Positions 55,701 through 63,389 of a stretch of DNA of 64,000 nt are shown here, one piece after another. The position numbers were made by a program, and so were the translations under genes. Every line of letters begins with the position of its first letter. Position 1 is the first letter of the stretch. The notes beneath the pieces are model-generated. The model was not told where the DNA came from. It was given only the letters and a program-made list of their open reading frames with translations, and ran no database searches. Where the stretch lies: contig OX291545.1 in the NCBI GenBank assembly GCA_946406115.1, positions 7,826,001 to 7,890,000 on the forward strand. The letters run 5' to 3'. The DNA comes from Apoda limacodes (taxonomy: Eukaryota > Arthropoda > Insecta > Lepidoptera > Limacodidae).

Positions 55701-58700
55701 TTCCGACCGAGTCAACAACCTTTGACCTAAACATTAAATTCACAAGGAGCCTGCTCCGGATAAACGGGCAAAACCATAGAACGATAGTAGGATCTTTACA
55801 GGCCACTGTTCACACAACAGGCCAATTTCTTCGAGATACAACTGACAGCCCTCTTTGCAGTGCCTGCATGGAGGCAGAAGAAACGCAATCACACGTAATG
55901 TTGCAATACGGAAAATGGACCACCACAGGGCAGGTCAAATACATAGCGTCCACCTAATAACAATCACGCGTAATGCTGCAATGCGGAAAAATGTACCACC
56001 ACAGGACAGGTCAAAATACATAGCGTCGTCCTAATTACAATAACGCGTAATGGCGCAATGCGGAAAAATGGACCACCAATCTGTCTGGTGAAGCGTGTTA
56101 GGTACATTGACACCAACTTCGAACTAGAATTCAGATCAGATTTTTGGAAATAAGTTATTATTTTTACCTCTTTAGTGCATCTTTTTAAAGCCGGTTGTTT
56201 TTTTTTCTCGTACACTAAAAACATCGATGCTCGTACCAAAACTTTGTACAGTCACCAACATAAAAGGCGTTTAACCATCTCCAAATCAACACCAATTATT
56301 TTTTTTTACCAAAAGTTTACCTAAGTTTTATATTCACTACATTAATATGGGACCACCTCGGGAGTATACACTTTTAAATAAAAAAAATTTGAAAATCCGT
56401 CTATATATGACGGAATTATGCCCTAACATACATAAAAAAAATACAAACATCCGAATTGAGAAGCACCTCCTTTTATGAAGTCGGTTAAAAAAAGAGTTAA
56501 AAATGCTTCGTTTGTATGTCACTGATATCTGTGCCAATTTTGTTTAGCTCTTTCGGTCTACTAAAAACGTGTGATATTTGAGATACCCTGTATTAGCATT
56601 AGGACGACGATAGGCTTCCCAGAGATGCTAACTACTTAAGTTGTATTACAGTTAAGAACGTGGCGTGTCAAGTGAGGAAAACAGGCTGTAACTAAAAGGA
56701 GTATTTGAAATGTCTAAGGATATGAGCTATCACTGTTTCAAACTTTGTCTATAACCATCAAGAGTTCTTGGTGACAACAAATCCTTTGTTTACGTATTGC
56801 CTACATATCTACAAACTCGAGCCCTTTGGCCACACAATTTTTCAGGGTTTGTTGGCGTATACATAGTTACAAAGTGGGATTCTAAGCCTGCACAACTTAA
56901 GCTAGTTCATGCAGGGTTGGTTGACGTACACATAGCTACTAACTCGGACCCTGGCGCCACACAACTTGCCCGCTGTCTTGTGCAGTTTTACGACGCTCAC
57001 GTGGTTAGTTATAGTGGCACCATGACGAGCTGCTGTAAGCGCTATGGCGAGGTTCATCCGTGCATCATCCTGTTGACCTGCGACACCAATTTTAAGCAAA
57101 TTTATTTTTACCGTAATGTTATTGGTTAGATCAAGGTATCGACAACATAAACGCATTGGCTCCATTGATGGCTGTTGGAGAATGCTAAATGACATTAAGT
57201 CCGCCAACCTAAACATTTGTTTGTGCAGTAAGTTTAGATAAATTCATAACTTTATTCGGGTGATTTATTTTTATACCTAGTACAATGCATAACAAAACTA
57301 TACTTACAGCGCCATCTATCATTGAATAGCTGTAATATATAAAACAAACTAATTGGTTCCATGAGGCGCCACTTCTAAAGAAGCTAAGATCACGCCAAGA
57401 AAATGTAAAGAATTCCACTAGAACTACGGGATAACTATGAAAATTATATGAACGTACCATCGTAATAGACGATGCCGCCACAAAGGTTGTCAGATTTCAG
57501 CATAGGGAAGAGTTCGAGGGTGTGCTTCTTGGAGAGATAGTAGGAGCTCTTGACGTTGCGATCTCCGGCCACCAGGTCGTACATCTTGATGCCGAACCAG
57601 TAGTACGGAACCTGCCACCATCTGAAAGTAAGTTGTTGGTTACGTTGTAGCCCCCTCTTGCCTGCCCCTGTTCCCCCCTCTAGCCTCCCTCTGTTCCCCT
57701 TCTCCCATCTCACCTCCCCCTGTTCCCCTTTATCTCTCTCGATTCACACTAATAAAGTTTTTTTTTTTCATCATGTACAATCGACCGATTCCCCGGTAGA
57801 TCATGTCACTTATCACTTACTTGTAGACCGGCAGCAAAATAGGCAACGGTCGTGTAAGATGTGGTGCCACCTCGAGCATGTTGGCTCTCTCGTGCAGCGC
57901 CTCGCGGACCATGTTATACTGGTCGTAGTCCAAATGCAAGATGGCTTTCTGCAGGTACCGAACCCCGCCATGGATCAGCTTTGTGCTGCGACTGGAGGTG
58001 CCGCTAGCGAAGTCGTCTGCTTCTACTAGAGCTGTCCTTAAACCTTGGAACGTAATTAAAATGCATAGCCTTAATACTATATCTGCACTCTTTATATTTA
58101 TGAAGTGAAAATGTGCACAACTCAATACAAAATATCCCAATGGAGGCGAAGATAAGGCAAGATACCCACTGGAGTGCAATGCGATTTGGCATAATGTGTT
58201 CTGGACTTAAAACAAAAAAAAATGTTTGCTTACATTGTTTTACTAGTCTCGTATCGTTTATATAAATAAAAATACTAAAAGAATATTAAATTGTTATATA
58301 ACGTTGAATTATTTTTTTATTTTTTTAATACAGATGCTCGAAAAGTGTCACTTTTGAAGATAGTCTACGTAGCTTGAAAGTTACACATTGCGCACTAGTT
58401 CTAAAGCACTTTTCTGCACAAATAATAAAATAATAATAATAGTTATAAATATTTTTGGACAACGCCATCTGGTCTCAAACTAAGCAAAGCTTGTACTATG
58501 GATAACAGATAATAGATACAAATACATATAATACCATTTTTTATCTGTTAAAACATACATATTCTCCATAGAAAACACCCAGTCTTAAGACTATAAGACT
58601 AATTAGAATCGAACACACACCCCTCGATTCAGCAGTCGGCTCACTAAGCCACGAAGCCGACAAAATATGATTATGATTTATGATACTACCTCTGGTGGTG

Positions 58701-58858
58701 GCATCTAAAGCGCATCCGGCTCCGGAGGCGCCTCCGCCGATGATAAGAATGTCGTAAGTGTGTCCTGCCTGCAGGTTGGCCACCTGCTCGGTACGCGACG
58801 GCAGCGGACGCTTCTTGCGCTCCGTGCGCGCGGCCACAGTAGGTGCTTTGTACCATGC
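49606..58858 (-). CDS. Gpo1: FAD-dependent glycerol-3-phosphate dehydrogenase, mitochondrial; 13 constitutive-type exons visible, N-terminus missing
   Basis: Phase-matched exons encode 690 residues plus stop. The protein oxidises sn-glycerol 3-phosphate to dihydroxyacetone phosphate on the outer face of the inner mitochondrial membrane and passes electrons to ubiquinone, completing the glycerol-phosphate shuttle. Visible landmarks (numbering from the first residue seen): Rossmann FAD motif YDILIIGGGASGAG (35-48); SGTSSRSTKLIHGGVRYLQK (about 70-89); YDLVAG; DDARMNLAIALTAAR; INATGPFTDS; GVHIVLPGYYSPEQMGLLDP; FFLPWQKGTIAGTTD; AWSGIRPLV; TIAGGKWTTYRAM; ACTCVDMIARRLRLAFLNVQ; then two C-terminal EF-hands and a GGGL end. 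These match the animal GPD2 family along the full length (about 720 aa). The targeting peptide exon lies upstream, within 58859-64000 or off the edge. Two 99-nt exons compete for the second EF-hand. Confidence 0.95.
50410..50508 (-). CDS. Gpo1: Gpo1 exon M: alternative second EF-hand, canonical version
   Basis: CTCCAG|AAC acceptor and TTACAG|GTCTAG donor (a weaker donor), exactly 33 codons, phase 0. The loop DTNMNGQVELDE has the canonical Asp1, Asn3, Asn5, Gly6 and Glu12 ligand pattern. Vertebrate GPD2 has a single EF-hand at this position, so L and M are best read as alternatives of one exon. Confidence 0.85.
50509..51319. other. Gpo1 intron between the two alternative EF-hand exons
   Basis: 811 bp with no further exon-like sequence that I can see. 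I could not recognise a base-pairing selector of the type known for some mutually exclusive exons. Confidence 0.4.
51320..51418 (-). CDS. Gpo1: Gpo1 exon L: alternative second EF-hand, degenerate version
   Basis: TTGTAG|AGC acceptor and CTGCAG|GTAGTT donor, exactly 33 codons, phase 0. The loop DVTYHGQLEIQD aligns position by position with that of exon M but has Thr and His at Ca2+-ligand positions 3 and 5 and Asp at 12, so Ca2+ affinity is probably weak or absent. It is read as mutually exclusive with exon M. Confidence 0.85.
51938..52126 (-). CDS. Gpo1: Gpo1 exon K: first EF-hand
   Basis: CTCCAGAG-type boundary with CCAG|AGA acceptor and TTGAAG|GTTAAT donor, 63 codons, phase 0. It carries the first EF-hand loop, DKDRKGYVSIND (about residues 596-607). 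Lys at loop position 5 and Asp at position 12 make it non-canonical, as is also true of the first EF-hand in mammalian GPD2. Confidence 0.93.
52693..52846 (-). CDS. Gpo1: Gpo1 exon J
   Basis: AACCAG|G acceptor and AAACAG|GTACAA donor. It encodes YGVREYACTCVDMIARRLRL, AFLNVQAAVEALP and LKWNEAEKQ, the highly conserved core of the C-terminal domain. Confidence 0.95.
53325..53461 (-). CDS. Gpo1: Gpo1 exon I
   Basis: TTGTAG|GTA acceptor and AATTAG|GTAAGA donor. It encodes VAQHLAKSYGDRAFAVAKMA, TGKRWPIIGKKIHPEFPYID, part of the C-terminal alpha-helical DAO domain. Confidence 0.93.
53700..53821 (-). CDS. Gpo1: Gpo1 exon H
   Basis: TTCCCAG|GT acceptor and ATGGAG|GTAAAT donor. It encodes FLIEGAHGWTPTMYIRLVQD. 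Its 5' part (ANLTPLFKECQTD) is more variable within the family. Confidence 0.9.
54066..54260 (-). CDS. Gpo1: Gpo1 exon G
   Basis: TTACAG|TG acceptor and AAGA|GTAAAT donor. It encodes RRGDVLSAWSGIRPLVSDPN, QSLARNHIVHVSDSG and TIAGGKWTTYRAMAAETIDA, the conserved end of the catalytic domain with the GGKWTTYR motif. Confidence 0.93.
54812..55005 (-). CDS. Gpo1: Gpo1 exon F
   Basis: TTCCAG|T acceptor and TTGAAG|GTAGGC donor. It encodes SPEQMGLLDPATSDGRVIFF, LPWQKGTIAGTTDMP and TEDEILFILTEVKNYLNPDV. The match to the family is strong. Confidence 0.95.
55118..55275 (-). CDS. Gpo1: Gpo1 exon E
   Basis: TTTCCAG|GAT acceptor and TACAG|GTGTGT donor. It encodes DEMTGKEWDVKAKCIINATG, PFTDSIRKM and GVHIVLPGYY, which belong to the FAD and substrate-binding fold. 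Confidence 0.95.
55740..55960 (+). mobile_element. LINE tail fragment in Gpo1 intron
   Basis: Plus-strand reading gives FTRSLLRINRQNHRTIVGSL and DTTDSPLCSACMEAEETQSH, related to the LINE tail at 47092-47400. It is in the antisense orientation to Gpo1. Confidence 0.6.
55888..56105. repeat. 75-bp unit in three tandem copies
   Basis: CGTAATGTTGCAATACGG / CGTAATGCTGCAATGCGG / CGTAATGGCGCAATGCGG start three copies at 75-bp spacing; each continues AAAATGGACCACCACAGG. The first copy overlaps the LINE tail, so the array grew from LINE sequence. Confidence 0.8.
56808..57013. repeat. three diverged tandem copies covering the 3' end of Gpo1 exon D
   Basis: Copies at about 56808-56869, 56870-56937 and 56938-57013 share (plus strand) CACACAATTT/CACAACTT, GCAGGGTTGGTTGACGTACA/CAGGGTTTGTTGGCGTATAC and ACATAGYTAC. 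The right-most copy is the exon end with its donor. Confidence 0.7.
56944..57077 (-). CDS. Gpo1: Gpo1 exon D, with 3' end repeated in the following intron
   Basis: GTCGCAG|GT acceptor and GTCCGA|GTTAGT donor (phase 0). It encodes GQQDDARMNLAIALTAARHG then TITNHVSVVKLHKTAGKLCG and ARVR. The last 65-70 bp of the exon plus its donor have two or more diverged tandem copies in the adjoining intron (56808-56937). Confidence 0.93.
57458..57621 (-). CDS. Gpo1: Gpo1 exon C
   Basis: CTTTCAG|A acceptor and GATG|GTACGT donor. It encodes WWQVPYYWFGIKMYDLVAGD, SSYYLSKKHTLELFPML and GGIVYYD, conserved in the family. The intron before it (57622-57820) is only 199 nt and is G-rich on the transcribed sense. 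Confidence 0.95.
57650..57765 (-). repeat. G-rich intron tract (sense strand), quadruplex-capable
   Basis: In the gene's sense the 199-nt intron B/C contains repeated GGGGAACAGGGGGAGG-like units, with many runs of three or more G. Confidence 0.75.
57821..58043 (-). CDS. Gpo1: Gpo1 exon B
   Basis: TTCCAAG|GT acceptor and TACAA|GTAAGT donor. It encodes the end of the FAD fold: ALVEADDFASGTSSRSTKLI, HGGVRYLQKA, and REALHERANMLEVAPHL. All are hallmark glycerol-3-phosphate oxidase/dehydrogenase segments. Confidence 0.95.
58456..58664 (-). mobile_element. tRNA-derived SINE (family A) copy in Gpo1 intron
   Basis: The plus strand reads GGACAACGCCATCTGGTCTC, AAACTAAGCAAAGCTTG, and ends with AATCGAACACACACCCCTCG then CGGCTCACTAAGCCACGAAG. 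It abuts exon A by about 25 bp. Confidence 0.6.
58690..58858 (-). CDS. Gpo1: Gpo1 exon A: FAD-binding Rossmann motif
   Basis: ATAACAG|GCA acceptor and AGAG|GTAGTA donor (ends phase 1). It starts AWYKAP, is basic (RTERKKRP), and then carries YDILIIGGGASGAGCALDA, the dinucleotide-binding GxGxxG motif of FAD oxidoreductases. The coding region begins upstream in an exon I could not find. Confidence 0.93.
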
Positions 58859-58977
58859 CTGTTATATTGAAACTTTGTTAATTTCCAGTTATAATGTAAA
58901 AAACTTTTGTTGGGTTTTACTTTTAGTAACATTCTTTGGAAGAACTGAGCGAAATGTTGCACTCCCTAGATGAATAA

Positions 58978-59420
58978 TCTCGACGAGTGGGCCTTGGCAT
59001 GAATTCAGATAAGACGAAAGTCATGTTCAACCAACATATCGTGCCAATGCCAGTATACGTCGCCGGTACCTTACTCGAATGGAGCGAGCTATGCTCAGTG
59101 TCTCTAAGGGATCGAATCCGAAATGAGGACATCCGGAAGAGAACCAAAGTTACCGACATAGCTCGTAGAATTAGCAAGCTGAAGTGGAAGTGGGCTGGCC
59201 ACGTCTGTCGAAGAACCGATCACTGATGGAACAGACATGTCCTAGAGTGGATACCCCGTATGGGAAGGCGAAGCGTGGGACGCCCTCGAGCTCGGTTGAC
59301 CGACGACCTTAAAGGTGGCTGGTGGTGGCTGGATGCGGAAGGCAGAGGACCGGAAGAAATGGCCCGCCATAGAGGAGGCTTATGTCCAGCAGTGGACAAA
59401 TATAAGCTGATATGATGAAA
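58978..59420 (+). mobile_element. RTE-type LINE 3' end with internal deletion
   Basis: Reading gives GMNSDKTKVMFNQHIVPMPV, then RDRIRNEDIRKRTKVTDIAR, RISKLKWKWAGHVCRR and WIPRMGRRSVGRPRARLTDD, the typical C-terminal tail of RTE reverse transcriptases. A deletion joins the RT thumb region to the tail near 59085. It is antisense to Gpo1. Confidence 0.8.
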
Positions 59421-60261
59421 ATCCTTTGAATTATTACTTATATTACCGAACTCTGACCATCATGTAAATAAGCTTAGCTAAGTGATCTGATCTTCAAAAT
59501 GCTCAGAGCCCCACACGAAGAAAATTACGGTCTAATGTATTTCATGTCATTTAAAAACCTATAGATAGGTGACTGAACGAGTTCTTAGAGTCGAAACAGG
59601 GACGAATCGGCGTCTGTATATGTGTGTGTGTAAGTGAGTGTGAGTGTGTGTGGTGTTATGTATGTCAGTAGGACAATAAGTTTGGTATCTATCTTTAATC
59701 TGAACTGTATCATGAAAAGTAGACGAAAGTTCGAATGTGAACAAAAGCAGTTTGTGAGTTACCGAGATTAATTTAAAGAATTTTTAGTTTTTGAAAAACA
59801 TTTAAAATTATAGAAAACTACGAAAATAATTAATAAAGTATGCAAGGAAATATGAATTTGTTTATCTTCGTTGATTTTATTAATTATGTCCCTGTATATG
59901 TTATATTATGTAGATCCTACTCATGTTTTAATTACCAGCCTATCCAAATAAAGTAGCATGGATGGAGCATATAAATACAATTTTACCTTTACTAAGTTCA
60001 TTTAGGTCATTAATTCCATCCGTTCCCTTAATAACTTATGTTACAACTTTTTATTTTATATTTAAGTTATTAGGTGCATTATATTATGTGTTATAATATT
60101 ATTCTGTAAAAAATGTTTTGAATTTCTGTTCGTTATTTTAACTTTGCTACTCAACAACAGAAGGCGTTACATGACTAACCTGTAACTTACCTGTTAAACT
60201 ATAAAACATTCTAAAATTTACATAATCTTACAAAGTCGGCTAATTTGTCCAAAAATACACA
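59421..60261. other. no gene seen
   Basis: AT-rich sequence with a short (TG)n run near 59618-59652. It may be intronic to Gpo1 if the targeting exon lies farther right. Confidence 0.35.
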
Positions 60262-60515
60262 GTAGTACCACAGGCGAAACATTCATTTCATTTAGATAGC
60301 CAATCATCGCCTTTGATAAATCCGACAAAATGCTGGACAGAACCAGATTAGTACCATTAATTTGTGAATGTGACGTGGTGACGACATATACTAGTCGGGT
60401 GAGATCGCCCCCCGTCTCGTCGCCCACCTTACAACCTCATAATTGCTCTGTCTAGACGCCTTCGATGACGACTGTTTGAATTGAAATGAATGTTTAGGCT
60501 GTGATTGATTATACA
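60262..60515. mobile_element. foldback MITE family D, copy 3
   Basis: The left end is GAAACATTCATTTCATTTAG then CAATCATCGCCTTTGAT; the right end is CTGTCTAGACGCCTTCGATG, ACGACTGTTTGAATTGAAAT and GAATGTTTAGGCTGTGATTG. The ends complement each other and match copies 1 and 2. Confidence 0.6.
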
Positions 60516-60910
60516 GAGTATTAAAATTATTAGAATTTTTGTAGCTATACGATACTAGCATTTCCTATTGTAAACAAAAAAATGCATATATGAAAGTTAA
60601 TTACGTATTCTTGTTAAACCATTTTCTGTTTTTTTTGACCAAATTTTTTCTATACGAATTTGTATGACTAGGTTATTGGCCCAAATTGATGATTCCATGA
60701 AGTCATAAAATAGGTACTATTTTTATAACTTACGTAAGACAGGAAAATTAGATTTTTCTTTGATTTAGAAGAGAAAGGTAACTAACTAACACGAAAATAG
60801 TTAAGTAATGCACATAGTAGTTACAAGCGTCTATAGACAATGGTGACTGTGACCGCTTAACATCAGGCGGGCCCAATGATTGTCTTCCACTTTGGTGATA
60901 TAATAAATAG

Positions 60911-61166
60911 AAAAACCGGCCAAGTACGAGTCGGATTCGCGCACGAAGGGTTCCTTACCATTATCTATAAAAACGGCAAAAAAATCACGTTTTTTGTATG
61001 GGAGCCCGCTTAAATATCTATTTTATATCGTTTTTTATTGTTTGCTGTTATAACGGCAACAGAAATACATCACGGTTCATGAGATACAGCCTGGTGACAG
61101 ACAGACCAACGGACCGCGAAGTCATAGTAATAGGGTCCCGTTTGTACCTTTTGGGTACGGAACCCT
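60911..61166 (-). repeat. dispersed 'GGTTCCGTACC' repeat, copy 2
   Basis: It runs AAAAACCGGCCAAGTACGAG through ACGTTTTTTGTATGGGAGCC to TTTTGGGTACGGAACCCTAA, the reverse complement of 571-1012, with one internal segment fewer. Confidence 0.65.
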
Positions 61167-61376
61167 AAAAATAGACCTATCGAAATACTGCATACCTCTT
61201 TACAGAGTCCGAGACAGTCTCAACTCTCTTTTCAAGCCACTTAGACCAGTAAATTTCAATTCTAGATGATGTACCGATGTAGATAGATATAGTACGCTAT
61301 ATCTAATACACTTATTCTATTTCAATATCATACTACTAACATAGTTTATATCCTCAACATAAATAAATACTTTCAT

Positions 61377-61510
61377 AGCAAAGATGCAGTCAAAAGATTA
61401 ACCTCGAGCCAGGACTTGATCCTGAGACCCTTACATTCCGTGTAAGTGCTCTACCACTGAGCTACCGAGGCACAAGTCTACCTGATGAAAATCCTATCTA
61501 CATCTTTGCT
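61377..61510. repeat. tRNA-like sequence enclosed by a 10-bp inverted repeat
   Basis: AGCAAAGATG (61377-61386) and CATCTTTGCT (61501-61510) bracket a minus-strand tRNA-like sequence at about 61403-61472. That sequence has GGTAGCTCAGTGGTAGAGC (a good A box/D arm), a 5-bp anticodon stem CTTAC/GTAAG with loop ACGGAAT, and a T-arm-like CAGGATCAAGTCCTG. Loop position 33 is C, not U, and the acceptor stem pairs imperfectly, so it is probably a tRNA pseudogene or SINE head. Confidence 0.5.
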
Positions 61511-61543
61511 CTAGAAATACGCTCGTAACAAGCGTCACATACT

Positions 61544-62517
61544 TACTACCCACTGGACTGGCTTTTCTATAGGTACAAATGACAGCTAGTTTTGTGTGTC
61601 AATTTCAAAACGCCACCGCGGAAGTCTGACGTATATTATACATGACTACAATCTACTGTCAAGGGTAGATTGTAAACATCATTTGCTGAATTTAACTTAA
61701 TTTGTCGGTGTTTTCGTGAGTTTTTGAATTTTTTTATGTAATAATGAGTTTACAAATATGAGGAAATGTGTCTTATGCAAACGTTGCTACAAAAAGAGGA
61801 GTAACACAGCGTTTCACAAGTACGTGCATTTAGTGTTTGTTTTTATTCAAAATAGATGTAAAATTTATATGTAAACCATCTGATTCAATCAGAAATTGTT
61901 ATTACAATACTATATTAGCAGTACAATATTGAATTTCGCCAAAATTGATATTTATTTGTGTTGTTTAGAAATTGCTAGTGATTCAAAGAGGTCATAATTT
62001 TAATATCGATATTTAGACAGCTGCCCAATATAGACATGGAAATTGTAATATTTAGAATGTTGTAAAACGCAGTCAGTCTTCTCTTTCGATACTGGCATAC
62101 CTTCGACTTAGAAAACAGGATGTTGATACATTTGAAGCCTTTGTCCGTCTGTCTTGTTTTGTATCTACCTGTAGCATCGTAGCTTCAAAATGTATCGATA
62201 AACAGATTTCAATATAGTTTAATTTGGACCAAATCGAAAGGTATCAACGAGAATTCTCGCCAACAAAGATAGAGCTAGTGGTAAGTGGCAACACTGTTGA
62301 ATGTTCCGAAAACCGCCAGAGAGTTTTTTGTTGTTTTTGGGTTAAAAAACTGTCTATTACTAAAACATAATATATCGATATATCACAGATATAATGTCGA
62401 CTTGCAGACATCACTAATTTTAGTTCTATGGACTTCCGTATCTGCCTACAGCGCCAAAATGGCATTATTCAAGTCGGCACAAAAAACGTTTGACAGCAGC
62501 CAGTCCAGTGGGTAGTA
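61544..62517 (+). mobile_element. 974-bp TIR element with THAP-like start codon region
   Basis: The 20-bp ends TACTACCCACTGGACTGGCT are perfect inverted repeats. Near the left end, at 61758, an ATG opens MRKCVLCKRCYKKRSNTAFHK followed by a donor-like AA|GTACGTG. Cysteine spacing and the FHK end resemble the first exon of THAP-domain genes, many of which are transposon-derived (P-element-like). The rest of the element has no intact frame, so it would be a deletion derivative. Confidence 0.45.
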
Positions 62518-62648
62518 GTAGAGGTCAGTGATAAACATACATACATAGATATATAAATGTACTAGGTAACGAACGTCTTTTTCTCCTTATTGTTATTTTA
62601 ATTTTCTTAATATTTACTGTATATATCTGTGAAACGGAGGCATTCCAG

Positions 62649-63177
62649 ATGGCAGGCGATTTAATTTTTAGCTTTCTGCCTGAAAAGGCTCTACAATACG
62701 AATTGATGCTCAGAGATGTATAACCTGCTACTAAAATTGATCTTAAAATTATCACTTGATACCATAATATCTAAGCCCATTAGATGTTCACGAAGATATC
62801 GATCAGATATCGAAATTACTCAAAATCTGGAAGGCTAAAGTTGATTTAATATCCATATCTAGCGTACAAATAACAAAAATTCACGTGGAAGCTATTTTCC
62901 AACATTTACTGCTAAGACTTTCTAGAATCTGTGTATGTGAAGACCAGGAGGAATCTGTGGTAGAAAAGTTCTCAGACCTCTCGAAAGACTATACTAAAAT
63001 CGCAAAAATGTACATCGAATTATGCAATGGCTATGTCGAAAAGTAGATTCTAAGCCTTGTATGTCTGTTTCTCCTTCTAATGAAAAAATTGTCGTAAATG
63101 AACGCTCTCCTTTATCTGGTTTTAAGAAGTTCAAGTACGATAGTCAGTCCTGTCCAATTGAAATTCGAGAAACGTAA
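62649..63177 (+). pseudogene. broken protein-coding remnant of unknown family
   Basis: Successive plus-strand frames read as protein-like text that stays coherent if three frame breaks are allowed: MAGDLIFSFLPEKALQYELM (from 62649), then NLLLKLILKLSLDTIISKP, then a stretch of about 90 codons with LDVHEDIDQISKLLKIWKAK and EKFSDLSKDYTKIAKMYIEL, then DSKPCMSVSPSNEKIVVNER to a stop at 63177. I do not recognise the family. The absence of introns and the frame breaks suggest a dead retrocopy or transposon ORF. Confidence 0.4.
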
Positions 63178-63389
63178 CTGAAATGGCTTTATTTAAGTCT
63201 GTCCCGTCCGCGTAAACCTACTCTGGTCGCGGATACCTACTGGATGCGGACGTCGTGGGAGATATCATCGATCGGGCTTTAGGCCGAAGAATTTGAATGT
63301 ACTTTTTTTTTTTTTTTATAGAACTAAAGTGGCAAACAAGCTAACGGTCCGCCTGATAGTTAGCGGTCACCGTAGCCTTTGGACGCTAA

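Noticed and set aside
56902..56943. Continuation of Gpo1 exon D past the GTTAGT donor
   Set aside because: The reading hits a stop after 13 codons and departs from the family, while exon E joins in phase directly at the GTTAGT donor.
61403..61472. Functional tRNA gene
   Set aside because: C at anticodon-loop position 33, imperfect acceptor pairing and the inverted-repeat frame make a tRNA-derived pseudogene more likely.
62285..62515. 76-codon open frame on the plus strand
   Set aside because: It overlaps the right TIR of the 61544-62517 element, has an antisense frame of similar length, and shows no domain.
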